This document shows positions 53,725 through 62,671 of a stretch of DNA of 64,000 nucleotides, in pieces. The notes beneath the pieces were generated by a model. It did no database searches, was not told where the DNA came from, and saw only the letters and a list, made by a program, of their open reading frames with translations. Position numbers and translations under genes: made by a program. The stretch is from Arthrobacter sp. SLBN-100 (GTDB lineage: Bacteria; Actinomycetota; Actinomycetes; Actinomycetales; Micrococcaceae). The stretch is from contig NZ_VFMY01000001.1 of NCBI RefSeq assembly GCF_006715305.1, forward strand, positions 868,001-932,000, given 5' to 3'. The number at the start of each line of letters is the position of its first letter. Positions within the stretch are counted from its first letter, which is position 1.

Positions 53725-54831
53725 TTGAGTGAAGCCATACCAGTAAGCCTTATCGACACGGTGATGTTGGCTGGCGTGCTTCCAGGGCTCGTGGCATCGA
53801 GTAACAATCCAGACGCGCTGACAGTAACTCCGCTTCTCCACGGAGGGGGCGAATCGGCCGGGGTTTTTCGTGTGAGCGGTAACGCGCAAGACCAGGAGGG
53901 TGACAATGCCTGGAGCATCATCCTGAAGGTACTCGCGGCCGCTTCGCCCCAGGAATCCGACAGGTGGAACTTCGCCCAGCGCGAGTACCATGCCTATGGG
54001 TCCGCAGTACTACGGGAGGCCGAGGGTGTTGCCATGCCCCGTTGCCTGGGCAGGGTGCGTCGACCGGACGGCTCGACGTGGTTATGGCTGGAAGACGTTG
54101 CCGATGACGGCGACTGGCCCTTGTCCCGCTATCAGTTGGCGGCGTACCACTTGGGGAGGTTCAACGGGGACTTCGCGCAAACACGCGCGGGATCTTCGGA
54201 GCCTTGGCTTAGCCGTCGCTGGCTGAGGGGGTGGCTGGAGGAGGCCGGGCCGTCCATTGCCCGGCTTCAGGAGCTGAGGGACGACCCCATTATCCAGCCG
54301 GTCTACTCGGATGCCGATGCGGTCCTGCATCTGTGGTCTGAGCGGGATCGGAGGCTCAACCTGCTCGAGGGTTTCCCCCAGACTCTCTGCCACCTGGACG
54401 TCCACCGGCGGAACATGATTTCCAGGCCGCACGACGCAGGCGATCAGACGCTCCTGATTGATTGGGCCTTTGTCGGCATGGCCGCCCTGGGGGAGGAACT
54501 GGCGGCGCTGGTTAGCGCCACGATCGCGTACGGGGACGTTCAAGTGGGTGACATTGGGGAGCTGGAGTCGACGGTTTTCCAAGGCTATCTTGCAGGCCTC
54601 CGGGACGCCGGTTACCGCGCAAACCCCGAGCAAGTGTGGGCCGCATATTCGCTGGCAGCATCACTGAGGCTTCCCGTTGGCGCAGTTCGGCTTGTGCTTC
54701 CGCTCCTGATGGAACCCAGCCTGCATGAACGCGAACAGCAACAGCATGACCGACCTTTGGCAGAGCTCTTTGCCAGATGGGAAGCAATGAACGGACATTT
54801 GATTGCACTGGGTGATAGCGTGGCCACCTGA
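53725..54831 (+). CDS. APH-fold phosphotransferase
   Basis: A 368-residue kinase of the aminoglycoside/choline phosphotransferase superfamily. The catalytic loop is CHLDVHRRNMIS and the metal-binding Asp is in LLIDWAFVGMAALGEEL. N-terminal nucleotide-binding strands include SIILKVLAAASPQE. The substrate is not predictable; it need not be an antibiotic. The start is TTG with a weak GGATGG SD. Confidence 0.82.
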   Translation: MSEAIPVSLIDTVMLAGVLPGLVASSNNPDALTVTPLLHGGGESAGVFRVSGNAQDQEGDNAWSIILKVLAAASPQESDRWNFAQREYHAYGSAVLREAEGVAMPRCLGRVRRPDGSTWLWLEDVADDGDWPLSRYQLAAYHLGRFNGDFAQTRAGSSEPWLSRRWLRGWLEEAGPSIARLQELRDDPIIQPVYSDADAVLHLWSERDRRLNLLEGFPQTLCHLDVHRRNMISRPHDAGDQTLLIDWAFVGMAALGEELAALVSATIAYGDVQVGDIGELESTVFQGYLAGLRDAGYRANPEQVWAAYSLAASLRLPVGAVRLVLPLLMEPSLHEREQQQHDRPLAELFARWEAMNGHLIALGDSVAT

Positions 54832-54844
54832 CCCGCCGTTGTTG

Positions 54845-56671
54845 TTACTCGCCACTTCCAACCGGGAGCTGTTTCCTTGCGACCAGATGCGACTTCAGGG
54901 CGGGATTCTGGATGCCTTGCACCAGGACAGGAATCGCCTCAGCGGCTGCGGCATCCCCCAGCACACCTCTATGCGAGTGTGCTCGGACCACTAACTCGCG
55001 CATTCCACTCCGTCCCGCCAGCAACGAGAGCCGGGAAGCTTGCCGTTTTGCCTCCAGAGACCACTCTGCCAAGGCAACCTCGCAACCTGCATCCATAAGC
55101 CTGCCCCGAGACCACTCCCACCGAGGGGTCAAGCTCAAAGCCTGATGCACGATTTGCTGTGCAACTCCCGCTTCGCCCCGGAAAGCATTCAGCTTAGCCT
55201 GAGCGGTTGCCGCAACTACTATCCAGGCGTTGTTGCGGGAGAGATCTGCCAGCACCCTTGCATGATCAATCAAATCCCCCGCTTCCTTGGGTCTCCGTTG
55301 GGACAGGAACACTTCACCCAGCAAGGCCTCCACGAAGGGGGCAAACGCCATCCAATGCTCAGTCTCAACAGCCTCCAGTGCTGCCTCAAGGTCCTCGGCG
55401 GCCCGACCCAGTTCACCTTGCAGCAGGTATCCCCGCCCGCTGTGGGCAAGGGCAAAAGCCCGCTGGCGTACGTCACCGGCAATCGCCGCCAATTGACTGG
55501 CGTTGTCCAAGTTGTCATACGCATGCCCATAGCGTGCCAAATCCAATTCCGTCACTCCCCGCGCGGACAAAATTCCGGCTTGTTGTCCGGGCAGGCCTTC
55601 GGCACAACGCTCGGCCTTTTCCAACCAACGGAGGGCGCTCTCCGGCAGTCCGCGCAGCGCCGTCAGCCATCCGAGGGCGAGGCAGGCCGAGGCGGCCACG
55701 GGCGAGGAACCTTCATCTGCGGGGAGCAGTGCAAGTGCTCGATGCAGCAGCGCATCCACCTCCGAACCTCTGGCACCTGCCGAGTGAATCAAGCCGGCTG
55801 CAAGCGCAACAAGACATTCTGCATGAAGTTCGCGTCGTCCTGTCCGTTCTGCCAGTTCGCTGGCTGCTCTCAGTTGAGCAATGGCCGCGTCCACGGCGTT
55901 GGCGTCGCGGGAGGCGCGGGCAGCGTCGAGATAGGCGCGTACTGTAGCGGCGGTGGCAGGAACAACCGGACCGGTAATGAGCTTTTCAGGCACCAAGGCT
56001 TTCCTGATCTCCTCCGGCAACCCAATGCCCAATTCCCGCTTGAAAACCTCGGCACACAGCTGGAACTGCTTCCGGGCCCCATCGTGATTCCCGGAAGCCA
56101 CAAGGGCCCTGATCAACAGTGACTGGAAGTTCGGGTTGAAGGGGTCTCCAGCAGCAACTTTCGTCGCCAGCAGGGCAGCTGTCTGCGGGAAGCCGGCCAC
56201 CAGCGCGCCCAGAGCATGTTCGTAGACAAGATTCTGGGCGGTCAGTCCTATCCTCTGACGTTCCACCGAGAGCCATGCATCAAAAGCACGGCATTCAGGA
56301 AACGACATGCCATCCAGCAGGTCACCCTGGAATGCTAAAGGGTCCAGAACGACGGAGGCTGGCGGATCCAGGAGCCGCTCCACGTCGAAGTGCCAGTGTG
56401 GTGGCAACAGGATCGTGAGGGGGTTACCTTTCAAACCGACATCTGGGCCCAGCGCACGCCGCACCTCAGACAAAGTCCATCGAAGCGCTCCCAGCGGATC
56501 CTCAGCATCGGGAAAGAGGAGGGACGCGATTTCTTGCCTCGTTGTCTTGCCTGGTCCAAGAGCTAAATATGCAAGCAGCGCCCATACTTTTCGGCCGCGC
56601 GGTTGAACCTGCTTCTCCCCAGCCCGAATAATTTCAGGGTTTCCGAGCAGCCGAATCCACGCTTCGGCCAT
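54845..56671 (-). CDS. BTAD/SARP-like transcriptional regulator with TPRs
   Basis: A 608-residue regulator. The N-terminal OmpR-like DNA-binding domain (WIRLLGNPEIIRAGEKQVQPRG, KVWALLAYLALGPGKTTRQEIASLL) is followed by a bacterial transcriptional activator domain (about 105-235; FQLCAEVFKRELGIGLPEEI) and a long TPR-like helical C-terminus. No NB-ARC ATPase is seen. It is divergent from a small secreted protein across 208 bp, which it may control. Confidence 0.85.
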   Translation of the reverse strand: MAEAWIRLLGNPEIIRAGEKQVQPRGRKVWALLAYLALGPGKTTRQEIASLLFPDAEDPLGALRWTLSEVRRALGPDVGLKGNPLTILLPPHWHFDVERLLDPPASVVLDPLAFQGDLLDGMSFPECRAFDAWLSVERQRIGLTAQNLVYEHALGALVAGFPQTAALLATKVAAGDPFNPNFQSLLIRALVASGNHDGARKQFQLCAEVFKRELGIGLPEEIRKALVPEKLITGPVVPATAATVRAYLDAARASRDANAVDAAIAQLRAASELAERTGRRELHAECLVALAAGLIHSAGARGSEVDALLHRALALLPADEGSSPVAASACLALGWLTALRGLPESALRWLEKAERCAEGLPGQQAGILSARGVTELDLARYGHAYDNLDNASQLAAIAGDVRQRAFALAHSGRGYLLQGELGRAAEDLEAALEAVETEHWMAFAPFVEALLGEVFLSQRRPKEAGDLIDHARVLADLSRNNAWIVVAATAQAKLNAFRGEAGVAQQIVHQALSLTPRWEWSRGRLMDAGCEVALAEWSLEAKRQASRLSLLAGRSGMRELVVRAHSHRGVLGDAAAAEAIPVLVQGIQNPALKSHLVARKQLPVGSGE

Positions 56672-56879
56672 GCGCCATTGTACCTCCGCGCTCACACGGT
56701 GCGTCACACGCTTGAAAGCCAAACTGAAAACGCCGGGCCTCGTAAATCCATCCGAGCCGCGAACGCTGCGCTGATACTGCGTACACAGGGCACATGCCCG
56801 ATTATTGGCGAAAGGTCTCCTTCGGACTCCTGGGGCGCCATTCATCATTGCACCACTTCAGCAAATGGAGGAACTTCCC

Positions 56880-57371
56880 ATGACTAAAGTTTGGCGCGGT
56901 CTACTGCCCACGGCCCTACTCGCAGCGGCAATAACCGTTCCGCCCTCAGCCTCAGCAGCCGAACGAGTCCTGCACTATCCCGCCTGCGAAAACTTCGATG
57001 TCACCATCAGCTCGACCGGCGGAAACCAAGCCGTGCGAACAACGCGTGTGAAGGACGGCATTATCTACACGATCGTTGCAGGACGCGGCACAACCTTGAC
57101 GGTAGGCAACTACGAAACCGGCGAGACTGTCACGTTCGACACCAAGGGATCCGTAACGAGGACCGCTGAGAACACCGAAACGGGAACGATTGATTTCGGC
57201 CTCTCCGGCGCAAACCTGTTCCTGTTGTTCGATACTGATGCCGGTGGCCCGTCCACTATCCTCTACACCGGACTGGTGAAGTTCACTGCCACCAGTGATG
57301 ACTACACACTGACGGAACCTATCGAACAGGTGTCCGGCACACAGAGGGACATCTGCGCCGAACTCGGCTGA
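56880..57371 (+). CDS. Small secreted protein
   Basis: A 163-residue exported protein (signal to about PSASAA). The mature beta-rich part begins ERVLHYPACENFDVTISS and includes two cysteines, one near each end of the mature chain. The ATG has GGAGGA seven bases upstream. Family unknown; divergent from the BTAD regulator. Confidence 0.8.
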   Translation: MTKVWRGLLPTALLAAAITVPPSASAAERVLHYPACENFDVTISSTGGNQAVRTTRVKDGIIYTIVAGRGTTLTVGNYETGETVTFDTKGSVTRTAENTETGTIDFGLSGANLFLLFDTDAGGPSTILYTGLVKFTATSDDYTLTEPIEQVSGTQRDICAELG

Positions 57372-57926
57372 CATTATCGGTCCCCCAGCGCAAAAGGATG
57401 CTGACGACGGCGGTAGGCACCGCTGTCGCCAGCATCGTTTGGCACGGCTGCCAGATCGTAGTGGTCGCGGAGTATGCTGCCGCTGAACTCGGTGCGAAAC
57501 AGCCCTCGCTCGTGCAGCTCATCGCCGCTGTCGTGCCGGCCCGGATCTGCTCATCCTTCCCGGAGCCCTCTGGGGACTGGCCCGGAGGCAGTCCGCAGTT
57601 CGGGACCTCCTGCAGGGAGGCGTCGATCACCACCCACGACGTGTTAGGGCGGAATTGGACGGGGAGCGGATCCATATTGGCATTCCGAGGCCCCGAACCT
57701 GTCGTGGTCCGGGCCTTTGACGCAGGGTGCCTTAGGAGCCGGGCACACAGCACCAGACACCACCCGCCGCGGCGAGGAAAAGGGCAGCCAATCGGTCGCC
57801 GTTTACCCGGTTCCTCACTAGTGTGAGGGCTATGTGCGCGGTAAGAGCCGGTGGTGCACCAGCCCCTGTTGTCGCATCGTGGCTGGGGGCGCGCCGCCCT
57901 CGCGCGCCTTCGGACATTGGACCAAC
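57372..57926. other. 555-bp gap without a recognisable gene
   Basis: Frames are open on both strands over 57398-57826, but neither translation resembles a family, starts with an SD, or has convincing composition. It is likely degenerate DNA. Confidence 0.5.
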
Positions 57927-58333
57927 TTGAACAAGACTCTTTCAGCCCTCGCCACGGCAATGGCCGCCCTGTTGCTCGCCGGATGCTCGTCATCCACTTC
58001 CCCGACAGCACCCACAGCCGCTGAACCTGCCCCAATGACGGCCAGCCAGACAGCGGCAGCCCCCGAATCAATCCCCGTCTCCTCGGCCGAGGCAGACAAG
58101 ACGGCGGACTTCAAGAACCCAATGCGCCATGGGTGGGTCAAATCAAGTCTGCGACGGAACCGGAGCCGGGCAGGATCAGCATCGACACCAGTGTTGTTGA
58201 CCCGCGCGGCGCCGACGGCAGCGAGGCGGCCAAGACAGCGACAGCCATCTGCGAGTCCGCCGTTGCCCTTTTCGGGCCAAGCTACGTCGAGGTCAAGGAG
58301 GACGACGGGACTCACTTCGTGCTGTTCTGGATA
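57927..58333 (+). pseudogene. Frameshifted lipoprotein gene, 3' end lost
   Basis: Begins with a clear lipoprotein signal (MNKTLSALATAMAALLLAGC, TTG start), then a Ser/Thr/Pro stalk. Near 58117-58133 the sense frame jumps: reading continues as APWVGQIKSATEPEPGRIS in the +2 frame, as expected after a one-base deletion. The conserved part runs on to about WISV and then abuts a fragment on the opposite strand. It resembles a DUF4853-like or unknown exported protein, not identified. Confidence 0.6.
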
Positions 58334-58420
58334 TCAGTCTCCAAGGGTGCGCAGCTTGGCGGCGCTGAATTCCTCGTCGGAGAGTGCGCCCTTGGCATGG
58401 AGCTCTGCAAGGAGCGCCAG
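58334..58420 (-). pseudogene. SHOCT-domain C-terminal fragment
   Basis: On the minus strand 28 codons read LLAELHAKGALSDEEFSAAK and end in TGA at 58334. That is the C-terminal SHOCT motif of short oligomerising proteins, with no upstream coding part. It is sandwiched between two broken genes. Confidence 0.65.
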
Positions 58421-58537
58421 TCATTGCTCGTCGAGAACCAAACCCTCTCCGCAACCCGCGACGCCCTTCTCCCCCAGCTCATGTCTGGCAAGCTCCGGGT
58501 CAAGGAGGCGGAAGCAATGGTGGCGGCGGCAGTCTGA
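58421..58537 (+). pseudogene. hsdS: Type I restriction specificity subunit tail (hsdS fragment)
   Basis: The last 38 codons, SLLVENQTLSATRDALLPQL followed by MSGKLRVKEAEAMV, are the classic C-terminus of HsdS. Target-recognition domains are absent and no hsdM is in the window. It lies 72 bp before the YhcG-type gene, which normally sits in such operons. Confidence 0.75.
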
Positions 58538-58609
58538 AGCCGTTCAGCACTGTCAGACCCAGCAGATAGGTTCAGGGTGAAATGATCGCCACGAAGGGAA
58601 CCGATCGAC

Positions 58610-59719
58610 ATGTCCACACCAGCGTCATTCGAATCAACGCCCGCAGCGTCCAGCATGCCGGACTGGTACCCGGAGTTGCTGGCTTCTGTATCCGGCGAAG
58701 TCTATTCAGGGCGTTCCAGGGCAGTATCGGCGGCCAGCCACGAGATGCTGGTGTCCTACTGGGCCGTCGGCAACGAACTGATGAAGCGCGAGTCCGAGGA
58801 AGGCTGGGGAAGCAGAGTAGTTACGCGGCTGTCAGCGGACCTTCGCTCGTCATTTCCTGAGGCCAGGGGTTTCTCGCCTCGAAACCTCCGCTATATGAAG
58901 GCGTTTGCTGAGGCATGGCCGGACTTCCCAATGTTGCAAGCTCCGCTTGCAACATTGCCCTGGTACCACCAGATCGCCTTGCTGGAGAAGCTCAGCGGGC
59001 GGGAAGCCCGTCTCTGGTACGCAACTGCCGCGATCGAGAACGGCTGGTCACGGAACGTACTCGCCCATCAGATCGAGACGAAGCTCCAGGAACGTTCCGG
59101 CAAGGCGATCAACAACTTCAAAAGGACCCTGCCGCCGTCGGACTCGGACCTTGCCCAGCAATCATTCAATGACCCTTACGTCTTTGACTTCGTGTCCATG
59201 ACGGGCAAGCGGGATGAGCGTGAGCTCGAGGGGCAACTGATCGTGCACGTCGAAAAGTTCCTCTTGGAACTCGGCCAGGGATTCGCCTTCGTGGGCCGGC
59301 AAGTGCGCTTGACCATTGGCGATGACGAGTTCTTCGTGGACCTGCTGTTCTACAACTTCAAGCTGCGCTGCTTCGTGGTGGTCGAGCTAAAGGCCACTGC
59401 CTTCAAGCCGGAGTACCTTGGCCAAATCAACATGTACATGTCCGCCGTCGACGATCTCCTGGCGCACGCACAGGACCAGCCGACCATAGGCCTGCTCCTC
59501 TGCAAGACCAAAAACAATGTCGTGGCCGAGTATTCGCTGCGTGGCTTCGCCAAACCCATCGGCATAGCCGAGTGGGAGTCGGAGATCGTGAAGTCCATGC
59601 CGGAGGAGTTCATCTCCACGCTTCCAAGTATCAGCGAACTCGAAGCCGAACTTTCACAGGACTTATCATCAGAAGATCCGGTCAACCAGGGGGAATCACC
59701 GTGTCAGCACCAGCAGTAG
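58610..59719 (+). CDS. YhcG/DUF1016-type PDDEXK nuclease protein
   Basis: A 369-residue protein. The N-terminal DUF1016-type helical domain (LLASVSGEVYSG, FSPRNLRYMKAFAEAWPD, LPWYHQIALLEKL) precedes a PDDEXK nuclease domain with FFVDLLFYNFKLRCFVVVELKA, which supplies the catalytic Asp, Glu and Lys. These proteins occur inside type I restriction operons and as solo genes. It appears intact although the flanking hsdS and hsdR are broken. Its end overlaps the hsdR start by 19 bp. Confidence 0.88.
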   Translation: MSTPASFESTPAASSMPDWYPELLASVSGEVYSGRSRAVSAASHEMLVSYWAVGNELMKRESEEGWGSRVVTRLSADLRSSFPEARGFSPRNLRYMKAFAEAWPDFPMLQAPLATLPWYHQIALLEKLSGREARLWYATAAIENGWSRNVLAHQIETKLQERSGKAINNFKRTLPPSDSDLAQQSFNDPYVFDFVSMTGKRDERELEGQLIVHVEKFLLELGQGFAFVGRQVRLTIGDDEFFVDLLFYNFKLRCFVVVELKATAFKPEYLGQINMYMSAVDDLLAHAQDQPTIGLLLCKTKNNVVAEYSLRGFAKPIGIAEWESEIVKSMPEEFISTLPSISELEAELSQDLSSEDPVNQGESPCQHQQ

Positions 59720-60049
59720 CCTTTTCGGAAGCCGATTGGGAGGGGGCCGCGAAGGAGCAGCTCGGCGAGTTGGACTGGAAGCCGTTGGAGGGTCAAGCCA
59801 TCGCGCCCGGCTCCGGGGAACGCGACTCATGGGGGCGAGCTGCTCATCCGGCCCCGGCTGCTCGAAGCCCTGCGGCGCCTTAACCCGACAGTCCCTGCCC
59901 AGTAGCAGGCACCCGACCAGAACGACGGGCTCGCCGTCAACCTACCTGCAGCAGGCTCTGGCGGAAATCGCATCACCCAGTCGAATGACGCGATGGCCGA
60001 GAACCACCGCATCCACAACTGCCTCGTCGACGGCTACCGGCTGACCTAT

Positions 60050-60063
60050 ATCGACTATCGACT
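60050..60063 (+). repeat. 7-bp tandem duplication causing a frameshift
   Basis: ATCGACT occurs twice in tandem in hsdR, changing the frame between LTYID and SEGNEANPTIRLL. A clear slippage event. Confidence 0.75.
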
Positions 60064-61204
60064 CAGAAGGCAACGAAGCCAACCCGACCATCCGGCTGCT
60101 CAGCCAGGTCACCCTGATGCAGGGCGACTACAAACGGCGCTTCGACGTCGTGCTCTACTGCAACGGCATGCCCGTCAGCATCATTGAACTCAAGAAAGCC
60201 GGCAGCGCCCACGCCGACCTCCCCGGCGCCCATGCCCAGCTCCAGACCTACCTCCGCGAATTCCCCACGGCGTTCCGCTTCTGGTCTTCACGCTCACCAC
60301 CGACGGAATCCAGGCCAAGTACGGAACACCCTTCACCCCCTTTAACCACTTCTCACCCTGGGATGTAGACGACGACGGCGTACCGGTCCCCCAGGGCTAC
60401 ATGGTCGAAGGCGATGCCCTCACCGCGCTGGACACTGCGCTGGACGGCCTCTACAACCAGGAACGCTTCCTGCAGCTGACGCGCAACTTCACAGCCTTCG
60501 ACCAGGGCTCGGGCGGGCTGGCCAAACGCATCGCCAAGCCCCACCAGTACTACGCCGTGACGAAGAGATCCGCGTATTCATGGCCAAGATGGATGCTGTC
60601 GACCGGCAGGCCAGCGGCGAACCGGTGCCGGAGGAGATCCAGCGGCTGCTGGGGAATCTGATTGCGTCGGCGACTTCGTCAGGTGAAGTGCTGGACATCG
60701 ACGACGCCGCAGGGATGCCGAAGCCGTCTCTGGAAGACCTGACGCCGGAGTTCATTGCGAAGACGCAAAAGGCCCGGAACCCCGCAGTTCGCAATAGAAG
60801 CGCTACGGAAGCTGATTGCTGAGGAGTCGACATCTTCCACTCGGAACAACGTGATCCGGCAGCGGGCGTTTTCTGAGCGGGTAAACGAGCTGATGAAGAA
60901 GTACACGAACCAGCAACTGACATCGGCCGAGGTTATTGCGGAGCTCGTAGAGCTGGCCCGGGAAGGGGCGGCAGAAGGCAAGCGCGGGGAGCAGTTCACT
61001 CCCCCGCTGAACTCAGATGAGCTGGCTTTCTATGATGCCGTGGCCCAGAACGAGTCGGCTGTGGAGGTCCAGGGCGAGGGCGTCCTGGCTGATATTGCGC
61101 GTGAGCTCGTCTCGGTGATGCGGCGGGATGTACGGACTGACTGGACAGTCCGCGATGACGTCCGGGCAAAGCTGCGATCCTCGATCAAGCGACTCCTGGT
61201 CCGG

Positions 61205-61228
61205 TTCGGCTACCCGTTCGGCTACCCG
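61205..61228 (+). repeat. 12-bp in-frame tandem duplication in hsdR tail
   Basis: TTCGGCTACCCG is duplicated, giving FGYPFGYPPDK where one FGYP is expected. It keeps the frame. Confidence 0.8.
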
Positions 61229-61366
61229 CCGGACAAGCAGCCCGAGGCAATCAAACTGGTCATGGAACAGATGGAGTCAATGGCGCCTCGGTTTGCCGAG
61301 GCGCAGGCGTAGCCCAGGGAATTTCCGCCAACAGGCGGTTGCAACAACACTACGAAAAATGGGGAC

Positions 61367-61840
61367 ATGGCTACTTACGAAACACCCGATGCTGGCATCA
61401 TGCCGGAAGTACCGCCGACACCAAACCATGCACCAGCACCCAAGCCTAAGCGGCTGAAGTTAGCGAAGCTCCGGTCAGCCAACGGCGTCCGGATCATCCT
61501 GGGCTCGGTGCTGGCTTTGCTGCTGATCATCACTTGGTCGGCTAATAACCCCGGCTTGCAGAGTGGCAGCAGCCCGTCCGATTGGAAGTCTGAGCTTAGC
61601 GCGGCCGATCTAAAGAACACCATGAACAACGGTGAGACCAAGGGCGCCCCGCAGCAGACAGTTGTCAACGGCTGGTATGCCAACGACATTGCCGCTGTCA
61701 CAGCTGCGCAGAACACCTACATTGCTGCAAGTTCCGCCCGGAACGGGAATCTTTTGATGCTGCTGGGCATCGGAATGGCCGGCGAATTGATTATCCGTGG
61801 GGCCGAGCGCGCAGGCATCAACCGCCGAGCTACCGCGTAG
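61367..61840 (+). CDS. Hypothetical two-helix membrane protein
   Basis: A 157-residue protein with a Pro-rich N-terminus (PPTPNHAPAPKPKR), a transmembrane helix (IILGSVLALLLIITW, about 43-57), an extracytoplasmic stretch and a second, weaker helix (LLMLLGIGMAGELIIRG, about 127-143). The ATG follows GGGGAC. Unrecognised. Confidence 0.7.
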   Translation: MATYETPDAGIMPEVPPTPNHAPAPKPKRLKLAKLRSANGVRIILGSVLALLLIITWSANNPGLQSGSSPSDWKSELSAADLKNTMNNGETKGAPQQTVVNGWYANDIAAVTAAQNTYIAASSARNGNLLMLLGIGMAGELIIRGAERAGINRRATA

Positions 61841-61867
61841 CGATGATTGTCTACAGGTCGGCGGACC

Positions 61868-62128
61868 TCACTTCTGGTAAATGTCCCGACGATGTCCTAG
61901 GTTGACGACTACTACCAAGAGCACGTCGTCCTGGATGGTGTAGATGATCCGATAGTTACCCACACGGACCCGATAACCTGGGCGGCCGCTCAAGGCAATT
62001 GCTTTGGGCGGCCGTGGGTCTTGGCCGAGGAGCGCGATAGCACCTTGAACGCGTTCTTTGTCCTCGGGATGAATTTTCTTAAGTGCGCGGATGGCCGCAG
62101 GTCTTAGCTCAATCCGGTAGGGACTCAT
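61868..62128 (-). CDS. RelE/ParE-family toxin
   Basis: An 86-residue RelE-fold protein (YRIELRPAAIRALKKIHPEDKERV, LSGRPGYRVRVGNYRIIYTI, NLGHRRDIYQ). The basic GYRVRVGNYRIIY strand and the C-terminal GHRRDIY are typical of mRNA interferases. It overlaps the antitoxin gene by 4 bp (ATGA). Confidence 0.93.
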   Translation of the reverse strand: MSPYRIELRPAAIRALKKIHPEDKERVQGAIALLGQDPRPPKAIALSGRPGYRVRVGNYRIIYTIQDDVLLVVVVNLGHRRDIYQK

Positions 62129-62370
62129 GCCCAGCCCAGATCCGCCTTCACTTGTACCCAGGGAATGTTCTCGCCTTCTTCCGCCATTGCTGCATCGAAT
62201 GCCGCAATGTCCTCGACTTCTTCCAAAGCATCAAGCATCTGCTCATATCGCTCTGGCGATACTAGAACTGCTGCCCGATGTCCGCGACGCTCAATGAATA
62301 CCGGCTCCGACTCGGCCTTTTCGATGAGCTCTGGCAAGTGTGATCGCGCGTCAGTGATATTGATGGTCGA
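62125..62370 (-). CDS. Phd/YefM-family antitoxin
   Basis: An 81-residue antitoxin (INITDARSHLPELIEKAE, PVFIERRGHRAAVLVSPERYEQM) with an acidic C-terminal toxin-binding tail (DAAMAEEGENIPW). It neutralises the RelE toxin and should repress its own promoter. The right copy of the 23-bp repeat lies inside codons for DARSHLPE. Confidence 0.93.
   Translation of the reverse strand, partial: STINITDARSHLPELIEKAESEPVFIERRGHRAAVLVSPERYEQMLDALEEVEDIAAFDAAMAEEGENIPWVQVKADLGWA
62329..62351 (+). repeat. 23-bp direct repeat, right copy
   Basis: Same sequence and orientation as 50079-50101, here inside the antitoxin gene. The two copies are 12,250 bp apart, start to start. Confidence 0.75.
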
Positions 62371-62671
62371 CATGAAACAAATGTACATCCGCTGGCACCA
62401 GATGTACATCTGCTCCACCACCATCATGCGAAACGAGCGAGTGTGAGACCTAGGGTTACTTGGCGGAAAGCGCCAGACGTGAACCACGGTGCTTCCGCGG
62501 TTTTGTTCAGCTGCTTACCGGTGTCGGCCGACTAACCTAGTTGGCGAAATCAAGAGGTGATGTGGGGTCACAACCTGGCAGCTCGGAGGTACAGGACTCC
62601 GTGCCGCCGCTGTCATGGAGCCTCCTGCGACTGCGAGATCCGAACCGAGTCAATCGGCTCGAACTCCCGCG
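62371..62671. other. 301-bp intergenic region
   Basis: Holds the toxin-antitoxin promoter: AT-rich words ATGTACATC and a second ATGTACATC at 62382 and 62402 form a 20-bp-spaced pair near the antitoxin start, possible antitoxin operators. Nothing else was seen. Confidence 0.5.

Larger units (their letters stand above)
59701..61312 (+). pseudogene. hsdR: Decayed type I restriction endonuclease subunit (hsdR)
   Basis: Successive frames reconstruct HsdR. The GTG start with SD gives SEADWEGAAKEQLGELDWKP; a G-run near 59830 shifts to ELLIRPRLLEALRRLNP; then a TAG; then YLQQALAEIASPS; SNDAMAENHRIHNCLVDGYR; and the nuclease part GDYKRRFDVVLYCNGMPVSIIELKKAG. The match jumps from KPHQYYAVT to EEIRVFMAKMDAVDR at about 60562, so the whole helicase region is deleted. 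An extra C near 60780 shifts the frame again before IEALRKLIAEES and the C-terminus MEQMESMAPRFAEAQA. Non-functional. Confidence 0.88.

Noticed and set aside
55040..56122. 360-codon frame on the plus strand
   Set aside because: Antisense shadow of the BTAD regulator.
57398..57826. 142-codon frame, possible gene
   Set aside because: The reverse strand is equally open, no SD or family resemblance; treated as degenerate DNA.
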